From NCBI RefSeq assembly GCF_003289645.1, contig NZ_QLYX01000010.1, forward strand, positions 62,001-126,000: 64,000 nucleotides of DNA. The letters are read 5' to 3'. This stretch comes from Actinomadura craniellae (GTDB lineage: Bacteria; Actinomycetota; Actinomycetes; Streptosporangiales; Streptosporangiaceae). Below are positions 1 to 7,533 of the stretch, one piece after another. The notes below the pieces were generated by a model. The model was not told the origin of the DNA and did not search any database. It worked only from the letters and a program-made list of their open reading frames with translations. The position numbers and the translations under genes were made by a program. Every line of letters begins with the position of its first letter. Within the stretch, counting starts at the first letter, position 1.

Positions 1-19
1 GCCCGCCGCTGCGGCGGGC
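1..19. terminator. GC-rich hairpin at the window edge
   Basis: A perfect 9-bp inverted repeat (1-9 with 11-19, one-base loop) opens the window. It looks like the intrinsic terminator of a gene lying outside the left edge. There is no U tract, as is usual in actinobacteria. Confidence 0.45.
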
Positions 20-333
20 CGGCAAGGGGATGAGATGTCACCCCGGACCTCCACGAGAATCCTCATGGCTCCGGGGAACACAACAGACAGAGCACCCCAT
101 ACAGGGGTGTACGGCGCGCTGCCTCCCATCCGGACTTTAACCGTCGGTCCCGGAGTTCCACCGGGTCAACCGGCCGATGGCTTCGGCCGGGTCGCGGACT
201 ATCACCGCCGGTTCGGAGTTTCACCGACCCCGGAGCACGCGTTTACTGACTAGTGAACCAGTGTGCCATGTCCACCATTCCCGGTCACATGTGACGAGCG
301 CCACGGCCGGCCCCCCGAGAGCCGGCCGCGATC
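20..333. other. Intergenic stretch, no gene recognised
   Basis: No open frame here has a convincing start, ribosome site and protein character. The only structure seen is an 8-bp stem at 170-177/183-190. The stretch lies downstream of the minus-strand membrane-protein gene and of whatever lies left of the window. Confidence 0.5.
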
Positions 334-756
334 TCAGTCCGTCGTGCGCCAGAAACCGGGGATGAGCACCGCGGCCACCGCGACGTGCATCAACGCCAGG
401 GCGACCTTGGTCTCGCCGGTGGCCTCGACGTCGAGCACCGGGGCCATGGACACCACCAGCACGACGATCGCCAGGATCGTCCAGATCAGCTTCGCCCGGG
501 CCCTGGCCAGCCGTTCCAGGACGGCCAGCGCCGCCCAGCCCAGCAGCGACGAGACCAGCGCGAACACCAGGACCGCGCCGGCGGGGACCGCGCCGCTCTC
601 CCGGCCCTCCGGCGCGACGACCATGTCGTCGCCGAGTATCGGCCCGGCCACCAGCCAGACCACCAGCGCGGCCACCACCGACCCGGCGACGGCGAGGGCC
701 CGGTCTCTGCGCCGGACGGCGGGGGTGGGGCCGGGGTGGGTTTCGGCAGCCGCCAT
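334..756 (-). CDS. DUF6069-type four-helix membrane protein
   Basis: A 140-residue protein with four hydrophobic segments, roughly residues 21-41, 58-80, 91-110 and 117-135. A charged N-terminus precedes the first helix. Topology, length and a Gly-rich first helix fit the actinobacterial DUF6069 family, whose function is unknown. The ATG at 756 follows an excellent AAGGAGG four bases upstream. It is divergent from the MarR gene and shares a 113-bp promoter region carrying two operator-like sites, so it is probably the regulated target. The family assignment is from memory of sequence character and is moderate; the membrane prediction is firm. Confidence 0.8.
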   Translation of the reverse strand: MAAAETHPGPTPAVRRRDRALAVAGSVVAALVVWLVAGPILGDDMVVAPEGRESGAVPAGAVLVFALVSSLLGWAALAVLERLARARAKLIWTILAIVVLVVSMAPVLDVEATGETKVALALMHVAVAAVLIPGFWRTTD

Positions 757-780
757 GATTCCTCCTTGAGCTAGAATATT

Positions 781-834
781 GTTGACTGACCCAACTTTTG
801 AGGAAGCCTAGCGTTAATACTTGACCGGCTCAAC
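781..834. promoter_or_regulatory. Two similar MarR-operator-like sites
   Basis: Two 15-bp imperfect palindromes, GTTGACTGACCCAAC (781-795) and CTTGACCGGCTCAAC (820-834), agree at 11 of 15 positions and start 39 bp apart. They lie between the divergent membrane-protein and MarR genes. Size and symmetry fit MarR dimer sites, suggesting that the regulator controls both promoters. Binding is inferred. Confidence 0.6.
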
Positions 835-869
835 ATTCGATACAGGAAACTTCGCTTAGGATTCGGCGT

Positions 870-1337
870 ATGAGCACGTCAGCCGCGGGCCCCCGCCCGA
901 ACCAGGCCCCGGCCGAGATCCACGACATGGTCCTCCAACTGGCCGGGCGGCTGCGCGCCGCCTTCGAGACGGCCGCGGCGGAACTGAACCTGCCCCCCGT
1001 CCAGGCCGGCGTGCTGCTCCGGATGGAGGGGCCCAGCCCGATGCGCGAGATCGCGTCGATGCTGGCCTGCGACCCCTCCTACGTGACCGGCATCGTCGAC
1101 GGCCTGGAGGAGCGGGGCCTGGCGACCCGGCGGCCCGCCCCGGCCGACCGCCGCGTCAAGCAACTGGTCTTCACCGAGGAGGGCGAGCGCTACCGCCGGT
1201 TGCTCCGCGAGCGGGCCGGCGCCCTGACCGCCGCCATCCTCGACCTCCCCGCCGCCGACCGCGAGACCCTGCACGCCCTGCTCACCCGGCTGCTGGCCAA
1301 CCCGGCCCCGCCCGGCGCCCCGCCCGGCTCCTGCTGA
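870..1337 (+). CDS. MarR-family transcriptional regulator
   Basis: A 155-residue winged-helix regulator. Residues 15-50 form the dimerisation helices. The helix-turn-helix is around residues 68-90 (MREIASMLACDPSYVTGIVD), followed by the wing with ERRGLA-like and RPAPADRRVKQL segments typical of MarR. The ATG at 870 follows TTAGGA at a normal distance. It is divergent from the DUF6069-type gene with paired operator-like palindromes between them, which suggests autoregulation. The ligand cannot be read from the sequence. No other regulator or enzyme is linked in the same transcript. Confidence 0.9.
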   Translation: MSTSAAGPRPNQAPAEIHDMVLQLAGRLRAAFETAAAELNLPPVQAGVLLRMEGPSPMREIASMLACDPSYVTGIVDGLEERGLATRRPAPADRRVKQLVFTEEGERYRRLLRERAGALTAAILDLPAADRETLHALLTRLLANPAPPGAPPGSC

Positions 1338-1455
1338 TCCCGGCCCGCGCCGCCGACCGGCGCACGGCACGGCCGGCGACGCGACATCTCCGACATAAGC
1401 CCGGGCGCCCGCCATTTTCCCGATTCGGTACGCGCCTTATACAGCCTTGGCGAAC

Positions 1456-1499
1456 AATCCGATAACCGGATTCATCAATATCCTGACCATAAGTGGTCA
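1456..1499. promoter_or_regulatory. Palindromes upstream of the glycosyltransferase operon
   Basis: Two inverted repeats lie ahead of the operon: AATCC/GGATT at 1456-1460/1468-1472, and TGACCA-taag-TGGTCA at 1484-1499, a perfect 6-4-6 palindrome. The area is AT-richer than its surroundings. They are candidate operator or promoter elements, with no regulator assigned. Confidence 0.4.
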
Positions 1500-1586
1500 A
1501 GGCTCGGTTCGACATCGAAACTTCTGTAAGGCTTGGGCTCCGGTTCGCACCGAATGCCGCCGACAAGCCATGATCGGAAACTGCGC

Positions 1587-2660
1587 ATGTCCGCGACCAC
1601 CGCCGAGGCCCCGAACTCCACACCACTCCTGCCGGATCACACATTATTACTGGAGTCCCCCCGGCACCGGAAGGGGGCCACCGGAAGTCGATCACGGGTG
1701 CAGGCGCGGGAAGCGCTTATCATCATCCCGACCACGGGCCGCCCCGATCTTCTCGCGGCCAGGATCTCCGAACTCCCGGAAGACCACCCCACTCTCGTCC
1801 TGGCGAGTTCCCGGGAAGACCTGCCCCCATCGGCCTTCTCCCGCAATGGCGCGGTGCGCGTCGTCACCGGCCCCGAGGAGTACCGCGACCCCGGGCCCGC
1901 GCCGTCCTTCCCCACGCCGCACCCGGACCTGGCGGCCAAGCGGAACCACGGCCTCGACTTCGCCAGGGACAACGGCTACAAAGTCGCGATCTTCGTCGAT
2001 GACGACATCCGCATCAGCCGGCAACTCGTGGCGCGGCTCCTGGCGGGCATCGAACTGCACGAGATCGCCGGGGCCGTCCCCGCGGGATATCCCGACCACT
2101 CCACCCTGTACCGGTACCTCCGCCGGCTGGGGCCTGCCACGTCGTTCGTGTCGGGATCCTGCCTGGCGGTACGAGTCAGCCACGATTCCCGCTTTCCCTC
2201 GATTTACAACGAGGACTGGTTCTTCATGGTTTCCGCACTCTGCTCCAGGCAGGTCGCGCACGCGGGATTCTCGATCCAGCAGGAACATCGGGACGCCGAA
2301 TTCGACAAGGCCGACAGAGCGGGCAAAGAAGAATTTGGAGATCTATTAGCAGAAGGCACACTAGTCGCCCTGCATCGGCTTGCCCGCCCCACCGGATATC
2401 GCACCGTACAACGAAATGACCTGCTCAACCTGGTGCGCGATGATAGGTTTTGGCGCCACGAGCACGCGCGAAGGCGATCAATATACGAGTGGATCATCGG
2501 CCGAACGAAGCACACCCACTGGGCCGACTCCAAAGAAGCCGAGAAAGTACTTTTCTCCGGACTGGAAATTCTGGAGTCGATAGATCCACGAAACCTCGCC
2601 CGCTACGCGGAAGAACTGCTTCTCCATGCCTGGCGACCATCTCGGGGGCGAGCCACGTGA
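1587..2660 (+). CDS. GT-A (family 2-like) glycosyltransferase
   Basis: About 357 residues. After a variable N-terminus comes a nucleotide-sugar-type Rossmann core (ALIIIPTTGRPD), a metal-binding Asp cluster (IFVDDDIRIS, DxD equivalent) and a later acidic pair (IYNEDWFF) where inverting GT-A enzymes place the catalytic base. The C-terminal ~110 residues are helical and unassigned. Donor and acceptor are unknown. The ATG at 1587 follows GGAAA; a TTG at 1533 and an ATG at 1554 are alternatives. The gene carries three TTA codons (1644-1646, 1647-1649, 2346-2348) and is visibly less GC-rich than its neighbours, suggesting transfer and possible bldA dependence. It is the first gene of a coupled four-gene unit. 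Confidence 0.75.
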   Translation: MSATTAEAPNSTPLLPDHTLLLESPRHRKGATGSRSRVQAREALIIIPTTGRPDLLAARISELPEDHPTLVLASSREDLPPSAFSRNGAVRVVTGPEEYRDPGPAPSFPTPHPDLAAKRNHGLDFARDNGYKVAIFVDDDIRISRQLVARLLAGIELHEIAGAVPAGYPDHSTLYRYLRRLGPATSFVSGSCLAVRVSHDSRFPSIYNEDWFFMVSALCSRQVAHAGFSIQQEHRDAEFDKADRAGKEEFGDLLAEGTLVALHRLARPTGYRTVQRNDLLNLVRDDRFWRHEHARRRSIYEWIIGRTKHTHWADSKEAEKVLFSGLEILESIDPRNLARYAEELLLHAWRPSRGRAT

Positions 2661-3493
2661 GCACCTTCAGCGAAAAGCCCATCACCATGAGGACGGCCGA
2701 CGACGTGACCCTGGCGGGCACCCTGGTGGTCACCGGCAAAAGCAGCGCATCGGCGGTGGTCATGCTTCACGGGATCAACGCGGACCGGCACGAGCATCTC
2801 GGTCTGTACGACCACCTCGCGGAACGCCTGGCGGGCCGGGGCACGGCCAGCCTGCGGTTCGACTTCCGGGCGCACGGCGAGTCCGCCTACCCCCAGGAGG
2901 AGATGACGATCGCCGGCCTGTGCCTGGACGTCAAGGCGGCGATCCGGACGATGATCGACAGGCTGCCGGACCTCTCCCGACTGACCCTCCTCGGGACGAG
3001 TTTCGGAGCGGCCCCGGCGGCTTACACAGCCGGTACCGAGCCCCTGGTGAAGAACGTCCTGCTGTTCGCCCCCGTGCTCGACTACGTCCTCACCTTCCTG
3101 CGGCCGACAACGGAATGGGCCAAAGCCTCGTTCACCCCCCAGACGCTGGCCGCGGTACCGGAGACCGGCCACCTCCTCCTGGACGGTGAGCGGCGACTGG
3201 GCGCCAAACTCCTGACGGAAATGGAGATCCTGCACCCCGCCGACGCCGTCCGCGCGGCGCGCGTCCCGACGGTGGTGATCCACGGCGACTCCGACTCGAT
3301 GGTCCCCGCCGTCCAGTCACGCGGCGCCGCCGGCGCCAACCCCCTGGTCGACGTCCGGATCGTCCCGGGCATGGACCACGGCTACATGGACGTCTCCGAC
3401 CCGGACGGCGTCTCGGCTCGATCGCTGGAGAACCGGACGATGATCGGAGACTCCCTGGTGTCCCTGGCCCTGGGAAAGGACGGCCATGACTAG
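2657..3493 (+). CDS. Alpha/beta hydrolase
   Basis: A 278-residue alpha/beta hydrolase of the CocE/DLH-like esterase type. Seen are the oxyanion-strand motif VVMLHGINADRHEH, the nucleophile elbow LLGTSFGAA (Ser in GTSFG), an acid in IHGDSDSMVP and a catalytic His in PGMDHGYM. The substrate is unknown. The GTG at 2657 overlaps the glycosyltransferase stop (GTGA) and has GGGGGCG just upstream, so translation is coupled. A longer open frame reaching back to 2450 is rejected because it runs through the upstream gene. Its place suggests deacylation or processing of the glycosylated product, which is inference. Confidence 0.85.
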   Translation: MSTFSEKPITMRTADDVTLAGTLVVTGKSSASAVVMLHGINADRHEHLGLYDHLAERLAGRGTASLRFDFRAHGESAYPQEEMTIAGLCLDVKAAIRTMIDRLPDLSRLTLLGTSFGAAPAAYTAGTEPLVKNVLLFAPVLDYVLTFLRPTTEWAKASFTPQTLAAVPETGHLLLDGERRLGAKLLTEMEILHPADAVRAARVPTVVIHGDSDSMVPAVQSRGAAGANPLVDVRIVPGMDHGYMDVSDPDGVSARSLENRTMIGDSLVSLALGKDGHD

Positions 3494-4106
3494 GGTCGTC
3501 CTCGGCCGCGACTGCGTCATCCACTCCACCAGCAGGCTGGGCGGCCCCTTCCGCCAACTCCTCGACGGCTCCCGGGACACCGCCCGACACGACATCTCCC
3601 TCGGCGAGCGCTGCTGGGTCGGCGACTTCGCCTGGCTGGGCGAAGGCGTCACGATCGGCGACGGCAGCGTGGTGGACCACCACTGCCTGATCGAACCCGG
3701 CGTCTCCATCGGCGCCGGCGTGCTCGTCACCCACCGCGCCCAGATCTGCAGCGACGCGGTCATCGGCGACTCCTGCGTGATCGGCGGGTTCGTCGGCGAC
3801 CGGACCCGCATCGAGGAGCGCTCCCGGTTCTTCGGCAAGGCGCTCCACGCCCAGACGGACCCGTCCCGCCCCTGGGACGCCGACGGGTCCCGCGAGGCGG
3901 CACCGACGATCAGGGCCGACTCGTTCGTGGGCTTCGGCGCGGCCGTCATCGGGGACGTGGTGGTCGGCCCGCGGGCCTACGTGTGCGCCAACGCGGTGGT
4001 CAGCCGAACGGTCCCGCCCGGCCACATCGCCAGCCACGTCAACCGGCTGACGCACTTCACCGACTGGCCGGGGCCCCTCGCGGACTGCCCGATCTTCGCC
4101 GGCTGA
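3486..4106 (+). CDS. Hexapeptide-repeat acyltransferase
   Basis: A 206-residue left-handed beta-helix protein with repeated isoleucine-patch hexapeptides from about residue 30 to 175, including IGDGSVVDHHCLIEPGVSIG and IGDSCVIGGFVGD. This fold is typical of O- or N-acetyltransferases of the LacA/WbbJ type. A His pair (DHHC) in the fourth coil could be catalytic. The ATG at 3486 overlaps the hydrolase stop by eight bases. Together with a glycosyltransferase and an esterase it suggests a sugar-containing metabolite or surface glycan that is acetylated and deacetylated. The substrate is unknown. Confidence 0.85.
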   Translation: MTRVVLGRDCVIHSTSRLGGPFRQLLDGSRDTARHDISLGERCWVGDFAWLGEGVTIGDGSVVDHHCLIEPGVSIGAGVLVTHRAQICSDAVIGDSCVIGGFVGDRTRIEERSRFFGKALHAQTDPSRPWDADGSREAAPTIRADSFVGFGAAVIGDVVVGPRAYVCANAVVSRTVPPGHIASHVNRLTHFTDWPGPLADCPIFAG

Positions 4107-4116
4107 GGCCGCCACC

Positions 4117-4929
4117 GTGGAACTCGACTGGCTCGGCGACGCGCTCCAGATCGTCGGCATCGGCGCCAGCGTCGGCGCGTCCACGGTGGCCTCCATCAGC
4201 CTGAAGAAGAACTGGCGCTACCGCGCGCTGCGGAACGTCTGGGGCTTCGGCCGCAGGGACCGCGTCATGGTGGTGTGCACGGAACTGGACGATCCGGAGA
4301 CGCGCCAGTTCCCCGAACCGCGCGAGTTCATCTACTCGTACAAGTACGGCGACCTCGACGCCCTGTTCGAAGTCGTCACGACGCTGCTCCGGCTGTTCCC
4401 CGCGCTGGAGCTGCGGGTGGTGTCCTACAACGAGCTCGACCGCAGCCAGCTGGACCTGGACTCCCATCTGGTCCTCATCGGCGGCCCCGACTACAACAAG
4501 GTGACCGAGCGGATCCTGGAAGAGGCCGACACCTGCTTCGACTACCTGAGCCCCTACTCCAGGCAGCCGTCCCGGCGGCATCCCGACGAGATCGTCCTGC
4601 TCGCCCGGGAGAGCGGCGACGAGCTCTTCTTCACCACCGACAAGCGCGACTACGGGTACTTCGAAACGCTCGACAACATCTACGCCGAAGGCAAGCGGAT
4701 CGTGCTGATCGGCGGCTGCCACACGCTGGGGGTGACCGGCGCGGCGAAGACGTTCTCCGTGCTCAACGTCGCGCGCCAGGAGACCCGCGAGATCGTGCTG
4801 CGCAACGCCAACCGGGTGTGGCGGCACACCCGGCGCAAGAAGCGCTTCGCGGTGCTCGTCGAGGCGCACCGGGTCGGCACGTCCATCAGCACCCCGCAGG
4901 TGAAGACCCAGAACATCTGGTCGCCCTGA
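4117..4929 (+). CDS. Membrane-anchored Rossmann-like protein, unknown
   Basis: A 270-residue protein that I do not recognise. Residues 4-30 form one hydrophobic anchor followed by a basic stretch. The rest reads as an alpha/beta domain with strands ending in Gly-rich or acidic turns: VMVVCTELDD, LVLIGGPDYNKVTERIL and RIVLIGGCHTLGVTGAAKTF. The two LIGG loops look like nucleotide-binding turns and recall SLOG or TIR-like nucleotide domains, but I cannot assign a family. The GTG at 4117 is ten bases after the acyltransferase stop, so it is the last gene of the four-gene unit. A membrane-tethered nucleotide or sugar-nucleotide sensor is one possibility. Confidence 0.75.
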   Translation: MELDWLGDALQIVGIGASVGASTVASISLKKNWRYRALRNVWGFGRRDRVMVVCTELDDPETRQFPEPREFIYSYKYGDLDALFEVVTTLLRLFPALELRVVSYNELDRSQLDLDSHLVLIGGPDYNKVTERILEEADTCFDYLSPYSRQPSRRHPDEIVLLARESGDELFFTTDKRDYGYFETLDNIYAEGKRIVLIGGCHTLGVTGAAKTFSVLNVARQETREIVLRNANRVWRHTRRKKRFAVLVEAHRVGTSISTPQVKTQNIWSP

Positions 4930-4947
4930 GCGAAGCGCCCCGGTCCG

Positions 4948-5004
4948 GCGGGCCACGGCCCGCGGCGAGATCACCGACGATCCCGGCTGGCCGGATCCGG
5001 CCAG
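4948..5004 (+). terminator. Hairpins ending the four-gene unit
   Basis: A 7-bp GC stem (4948-4954/4957-4963, two-base loop) is followed by a perfect 18-bp palindrome CTGGCCGGATCCGGCCAG (4987-5004). Both lie just behind the last gene of the unit and before the next plus-strand gene. Actinobacterial terminators often lack a U tract. Confidence 0.55.
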
Positions 5005-5186
5005 GCCCGTGCGGCGTACGATTCGCCGCCCCGGCGTGAGCTGCGGTGGAGCGGAACGGCTCCTGCCGGCGGTGGTTTTCGGGCTCCTCCTCACGGTGGG
5101 GCGGGTTCGTCCTCTGGACGGGTGACAGCACGGGACGCGGCATCGAAGAATCGCGCCGAACGGACGTCGGCGAAAGGGCGAACGCG

Positions 5187-6446
5187 ATGGCGCGGCAGCG
5201 ACCCCCCAGGGCGAGAAGGCTCGGCGCGGTGGGAGCGGGCGTCGCGCTCGCCATCGCCCTGGTGCCCGCACCGGTCCAGGCGGCCGAGCGGCTGGACCGG
5301 CGGGCGTTGCAGGGCACCCTGGACGCGGTGCACCGGGCGGGCATGTACGGGACCTACTCGGCGGTCCGCGACCGGCGCGAGGAGTGGCGGGGCGCCGCCG
5401 GCGTGGCGGACGTGCGCACCCGGCGGCCCGTGCGCCCCGACATGGAGCACCGCGTCGGGAGCATCACCAAGACGTTCACCGCGGCGGCCGTCCTCCAGCA
5501 GGTCGAGCGGGGCCAGGTGGACCTGGACGCACCGATCGGCCGGTACCTGCCCCGGGTCGTGCCCGGCGAGCGCGGCCGGCAGGTCACCGTCCGGATGCTC
5601 CTCAACCACACCAGCGGGATCGCCGACTACATCGGCTCCGCCTTCCCCTCGCTGCAGGTGCCCTCCGGGGAGAGCCTGGACGCCCACCGGGTCCGCCGGT
5701 TCCGGCCCGAGGAACTGGTCCGGTACGGGCTGGCGGGCCCGCCCACCAACGCGCCCGGCCAGGGCTGGTCGTACTCCAACACCAACTACGTGATCGCCGG
5801 GCTGCTGCTGGAGCGGGTCACCGGCACGCCGGCCGAGGCGTACATCACCCGCCACGTCATCCGTCCCGCCGGCCTGAAGCGCACCTACTTCCCGGCCACC
5901 CCGTTCATCCGCGGCCCGCACGCGCGGATGTACGAGAACCTGTACGGGTACATCGACCCGCCCCGCGACTACAGCGTCTACGACATGTCCTGGGCCGGGA
6001 CGGCCGGCGCCGTGGTGGCGACGATGGACGACCTCAACCGGTTCTACCGGGCCCTGCTCACCGGCCGGGTGATCGGCCCCGCCGCGCTGGCGCAGATGCG
6101 GCGGACCGTGCCCGTCACCGACCCGGACGGCAACGTCCTGATGCGCTACGGCCTCGGCCTGTACGCCCTGGACCTGCCCTGTGGCGAGTTCTGGGGCCAC
6201 GACGGCGCCGTCTTCGGGGCCGGCACCCAGTCGCTGTCGGACGCCGCCGGAAACCGGCAGCTCTCCGTCGGCCTCACCCTGATGAAGTACCAACGGCTGG
6301 ACGAGCCCGGGAATCCGCTGCCGCACCCCGCCGACAACGCGCTGGGCGTCCACATGCTCCAGGCCCTCTGCGGCGACCAGGGGGCCCAGATCACGGCCGG
6401 CGGCCCCGCCTTCCGTCCCCTCCCCCTCCAGCACCACCGCCGCTGA
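5187..6446 (+). CDS. Secreted serine hydrolase (class C beta-lactamase / D,D-peptidase fold)
   Basis: A 419-residue exported enzyme. The ATG at 5187 follows GAAAGGG and begins a twin-Arg-containing basic region, a hydrophobic core and a cleavage site after PVQA, giving a Sec or Tat signal peptide of about 34 residues. The penicillin-recognising fold shows SITK (SxxK nucleophile and base), YSNTNY (YxN) and a C-terminal HDGAVFG (HxG, replacing KTG). This pattern is that of D-alanyl-D-alanine carboxypeptidases and esterases of the Beta-lactamase family PF00144. The substrate is peptidoglycan peptide or an ester; I cannot choose. It is monocistronic, with its own terminator. Confidence 0.9.
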   Translation: MARQRPPRARRLGAVGAGVALAIALVPAPVQAAERLDRRALQGTLDAVHRAGMYGTYSAVRDRREEWRGAAGVADVRTRRPVRPDMEHRVGSITKTFTAAAVLQQVERGQVDLDAPIGRYLPRVVPGERGRQVTVRMLLNHTSGIADYIGSAFPSLQVPSGESLDAHRVRRFRPEELVRYGLAGPPTNAPGQGWSYSNTNYVIAGLLLERVTGTPAEAYITRHVIRPAGLKRTYFPATPFIRGPHARMYENLYGYIDPPRDYSVYDMSWAGTAGAVVATMDDLNRFYRALLTGRVIGPAALAQMRRTVPVTDPDGNVLMRYGLGLYALDLPCGEFWGHDGAVFGAGTQSLSDAAGNRQLSVGLTLMKYQRLDEPGNPLPHPADNALGVHMLQALCGDQGAQITAGGPAFRPLPLQHHRR

Positions 6447-6458
6447 CCCGCCCGCCCC

Positions 6459-6490
6459 GGCCCGCACGGGGGTTCGAGCCTGCGCGGGCC
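6459..6490 (+). terminator. Hairpin after the serine hydrolase
   Basis: GGCCCGC (6459-6465) pairs with GCGGGCC (6484-6490) around an 18-nt loop, 13 bp behind the stop codon. It is a likely terminator separating this gene from the S1-domain transcript. Confidence 0.5.
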
Positions 6491-6528
6491 GGTCGGCGTT
6501 TCCCACCCGCGCGCGTCCGCCGCCGTCC

Positions 6529-6558
6529 TTCCGGACCTGCCGCCGCGTTCGCTACCAT
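6529..6558 (+). promoter_or_regulatory. Promoter of the S1-domain transcript
   Basis: TTCCGG (6529-6534), an 18-bp spacer and TACCAT (6553-6558) form a housekeeping-type promoter. The expected start site near 6565 coincides with an ATG, giving a leader of about 130 nt before the S1-domain gene. Confidence 0.55.
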
Positions 6559-6564
6559 CGCCCC

Positions 6565-6621
6565 ATGACTGCCGGGTCGGCCACGCGCCGTGCACAGAAC
6601 GGTCACCCGGCCATCGCTTGA
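6565..6621 (+). CDS. Possible 18-codon leaderless leader ORF
   Basis: An ATG at 6565 sits six bases behind a TACCAT -10 element and opens an 18-residue frame (MTAGSATRRAQNGHPAIA) that stops at 6621. It would be translated from the 5' end of the S1-domain mRNA. Its peptide resembles nothing known, so a regulatory role is likelier than a functional peptide. It may simply be non-coding leader. Confidence 0.35.
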   Translation: MTAGSATRRAQNGHPAIA

Positions 6622-6647
6622 TCACCGCGCGGGCGAGAGGCCCGCCC

Positions 6648-6691
6648 CCGTTACGAGGAGCGCGTACCGCCACTCGTAACGGAAGGAGGTG
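6648..6691 (+). promoter_or_regulatory. Hairpin overlapping the S1-domain ribosome site
   Basis: CCGTTACGAG (6648-6657) is perfectly repeated in inverse at 6673-6682, with a 15-nt loop. The right arm runs into GGAAGGAGGTG (6681-6691), the strong Shine-Dalgarno for the ATG at 6697. Folding would partly mask the ribosome site, suggesting translational control by temperature, a leader ORF or the RNA-binding product itself. Confidence 0.6.
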
Positions 6692-6696
6692 AGCAC

Positions 6697-6906
6697 ATGA
6701 GCTGGCAGGATTTCCTCGCCCGTCACCAGGTCGGCGACGTCATCGAAGGCGTCGTGACCGAGCAGGTGCCGTTCGGTTCGTTCATCGAGTCGGGCGGCTG
6801 CACGGGTCTGGCGTACCAGCAGACCTGGCCCGTCGGAGCCCGCGTCTCGGTCAGGATCCTCGCGATCGACCCCGAGCAGCAACGGTTCAGCCTGGCCCCA
6901 GCCTGA
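6697..6906 (+). CDS. Single S1-domain RNA-binding protein
   Basis: A 69-residue protein made of one OB-fold S1 domain. Residues 11-30 match the S1 start (VGDVIEGVVTEQVPFGSFIE) and residues 45-66 the last strands (VGARVSVRILAIDPEQQRFSL). The middle is shortened relative to a canonical ~72-residue S1 domain. Nothing flanks the domain, so it should act as a free cytosolic RNA-binding protein, comparable in size to cold-shock proteins or IF1. The very strong ribosome site and the hairpin leader point to tight post-transcriptional control and possible autoregulation. Confidence 0.85.
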   Translation: MSWQDFLARHQVGDVIEGVVTEQVPFGSFIESGGCTGLAYQQTWPVGARVSVRILAIDPEQQRFSLAPA

Positions 6907-7007
6907 GTTGAGCGCTGGTCCGGGGGAACCGGACTCCCCCGGACCAGCCCCCACCGCATTATCGCGGCCCTCCCCGAACCCACATCCGGACGTGGACGGC
7001 GGAACTG

Positions 7008-7346
7008 TCAGATGTCTTCGAATTCGTAGATATGTGTTCCCTCATGTCCCTCGAACAAGAGGCAGCAGGTGTCCTCGATGTCATCCTCCGCGCGGCCCTT
7101 GGCCGGGCAGATCGGAAGGACGACGGTCCCGAACGCGGTGTCCGTCCAGCGGATCCAGTGGTCTCCTGCTTCGTCGGACTGCGCCAGCGAATGATGCGGA
7201 CCAGCATGGCCCTTCTGCAGTTCACACCAGTTCTCGTGCTCCGTGATGTGCGCGCGCCACGGTCGGGATTCCAGTTCGGCCACTTGCTGATCGGTCAGTC
7301 TGATGCCGTGCGGACACGGTACGGCGAAATGCAGGCCACGCCCCAT
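7008..7346 (-). CDS. Hypothetical Cys/His protein with duplicated CxLxxGHxGxH motif
   Basis: A 112-residue protein that I cannot name. It contains CELQKGHAGPHHS (about residues 40-52) and the similar CCLLFEGHEGTHIYE near the C-terminus, plus an N-terminal PCPHG. The repeated Cys...GHxGxH pattern suggests one or two metal sites. The segment HWIRW between them recalls conserved actinobacterial hypothetical proteins. The ATG at 7346 is chosen because the open frame further upstream runs antisense through the phosphotransferase gene; the ribosome site (AAGG) is weak. It is convergent with the S1-domain gene. Confidence 0.65.
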   Translation of the reverse strand: MGRGLHFAVPCPHGIRLTDQQVAELESRPWRAHITEHENWCELQKGHAGPHHSLAQSDEAGDHWIRWTDTAFGTVVLPICPAKGRAEDDIEDTCCLLFEGHEGTHIYEFEDI

Positions 7347-7533
7347 ACGGACAACCTTGTCAGGTGGCCGGGCCGAACCAGGCCGCTTTGCGCGGACATC
7401 CCCCAAGCTCACCTGGATGACCCCAGGAACGAACCGATGCTTGAAACGATCGGCGTCGAACCCGTCAAGATGAAGAATGATCGGATCGCCGCGGTCGAAG
7501 CCTGCTGCGGCACCGCGTAGAGGGGACCCGCGC

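Noticed and set aside
2450-3493. Longer form of the alpha/beta hydrolase starting at 2450
   Set aside because: The extra residues are an out-of-frame reading of the glycosyltransferase gene; the GTG at 2657 has a ribosome site and the typical N-terminus.
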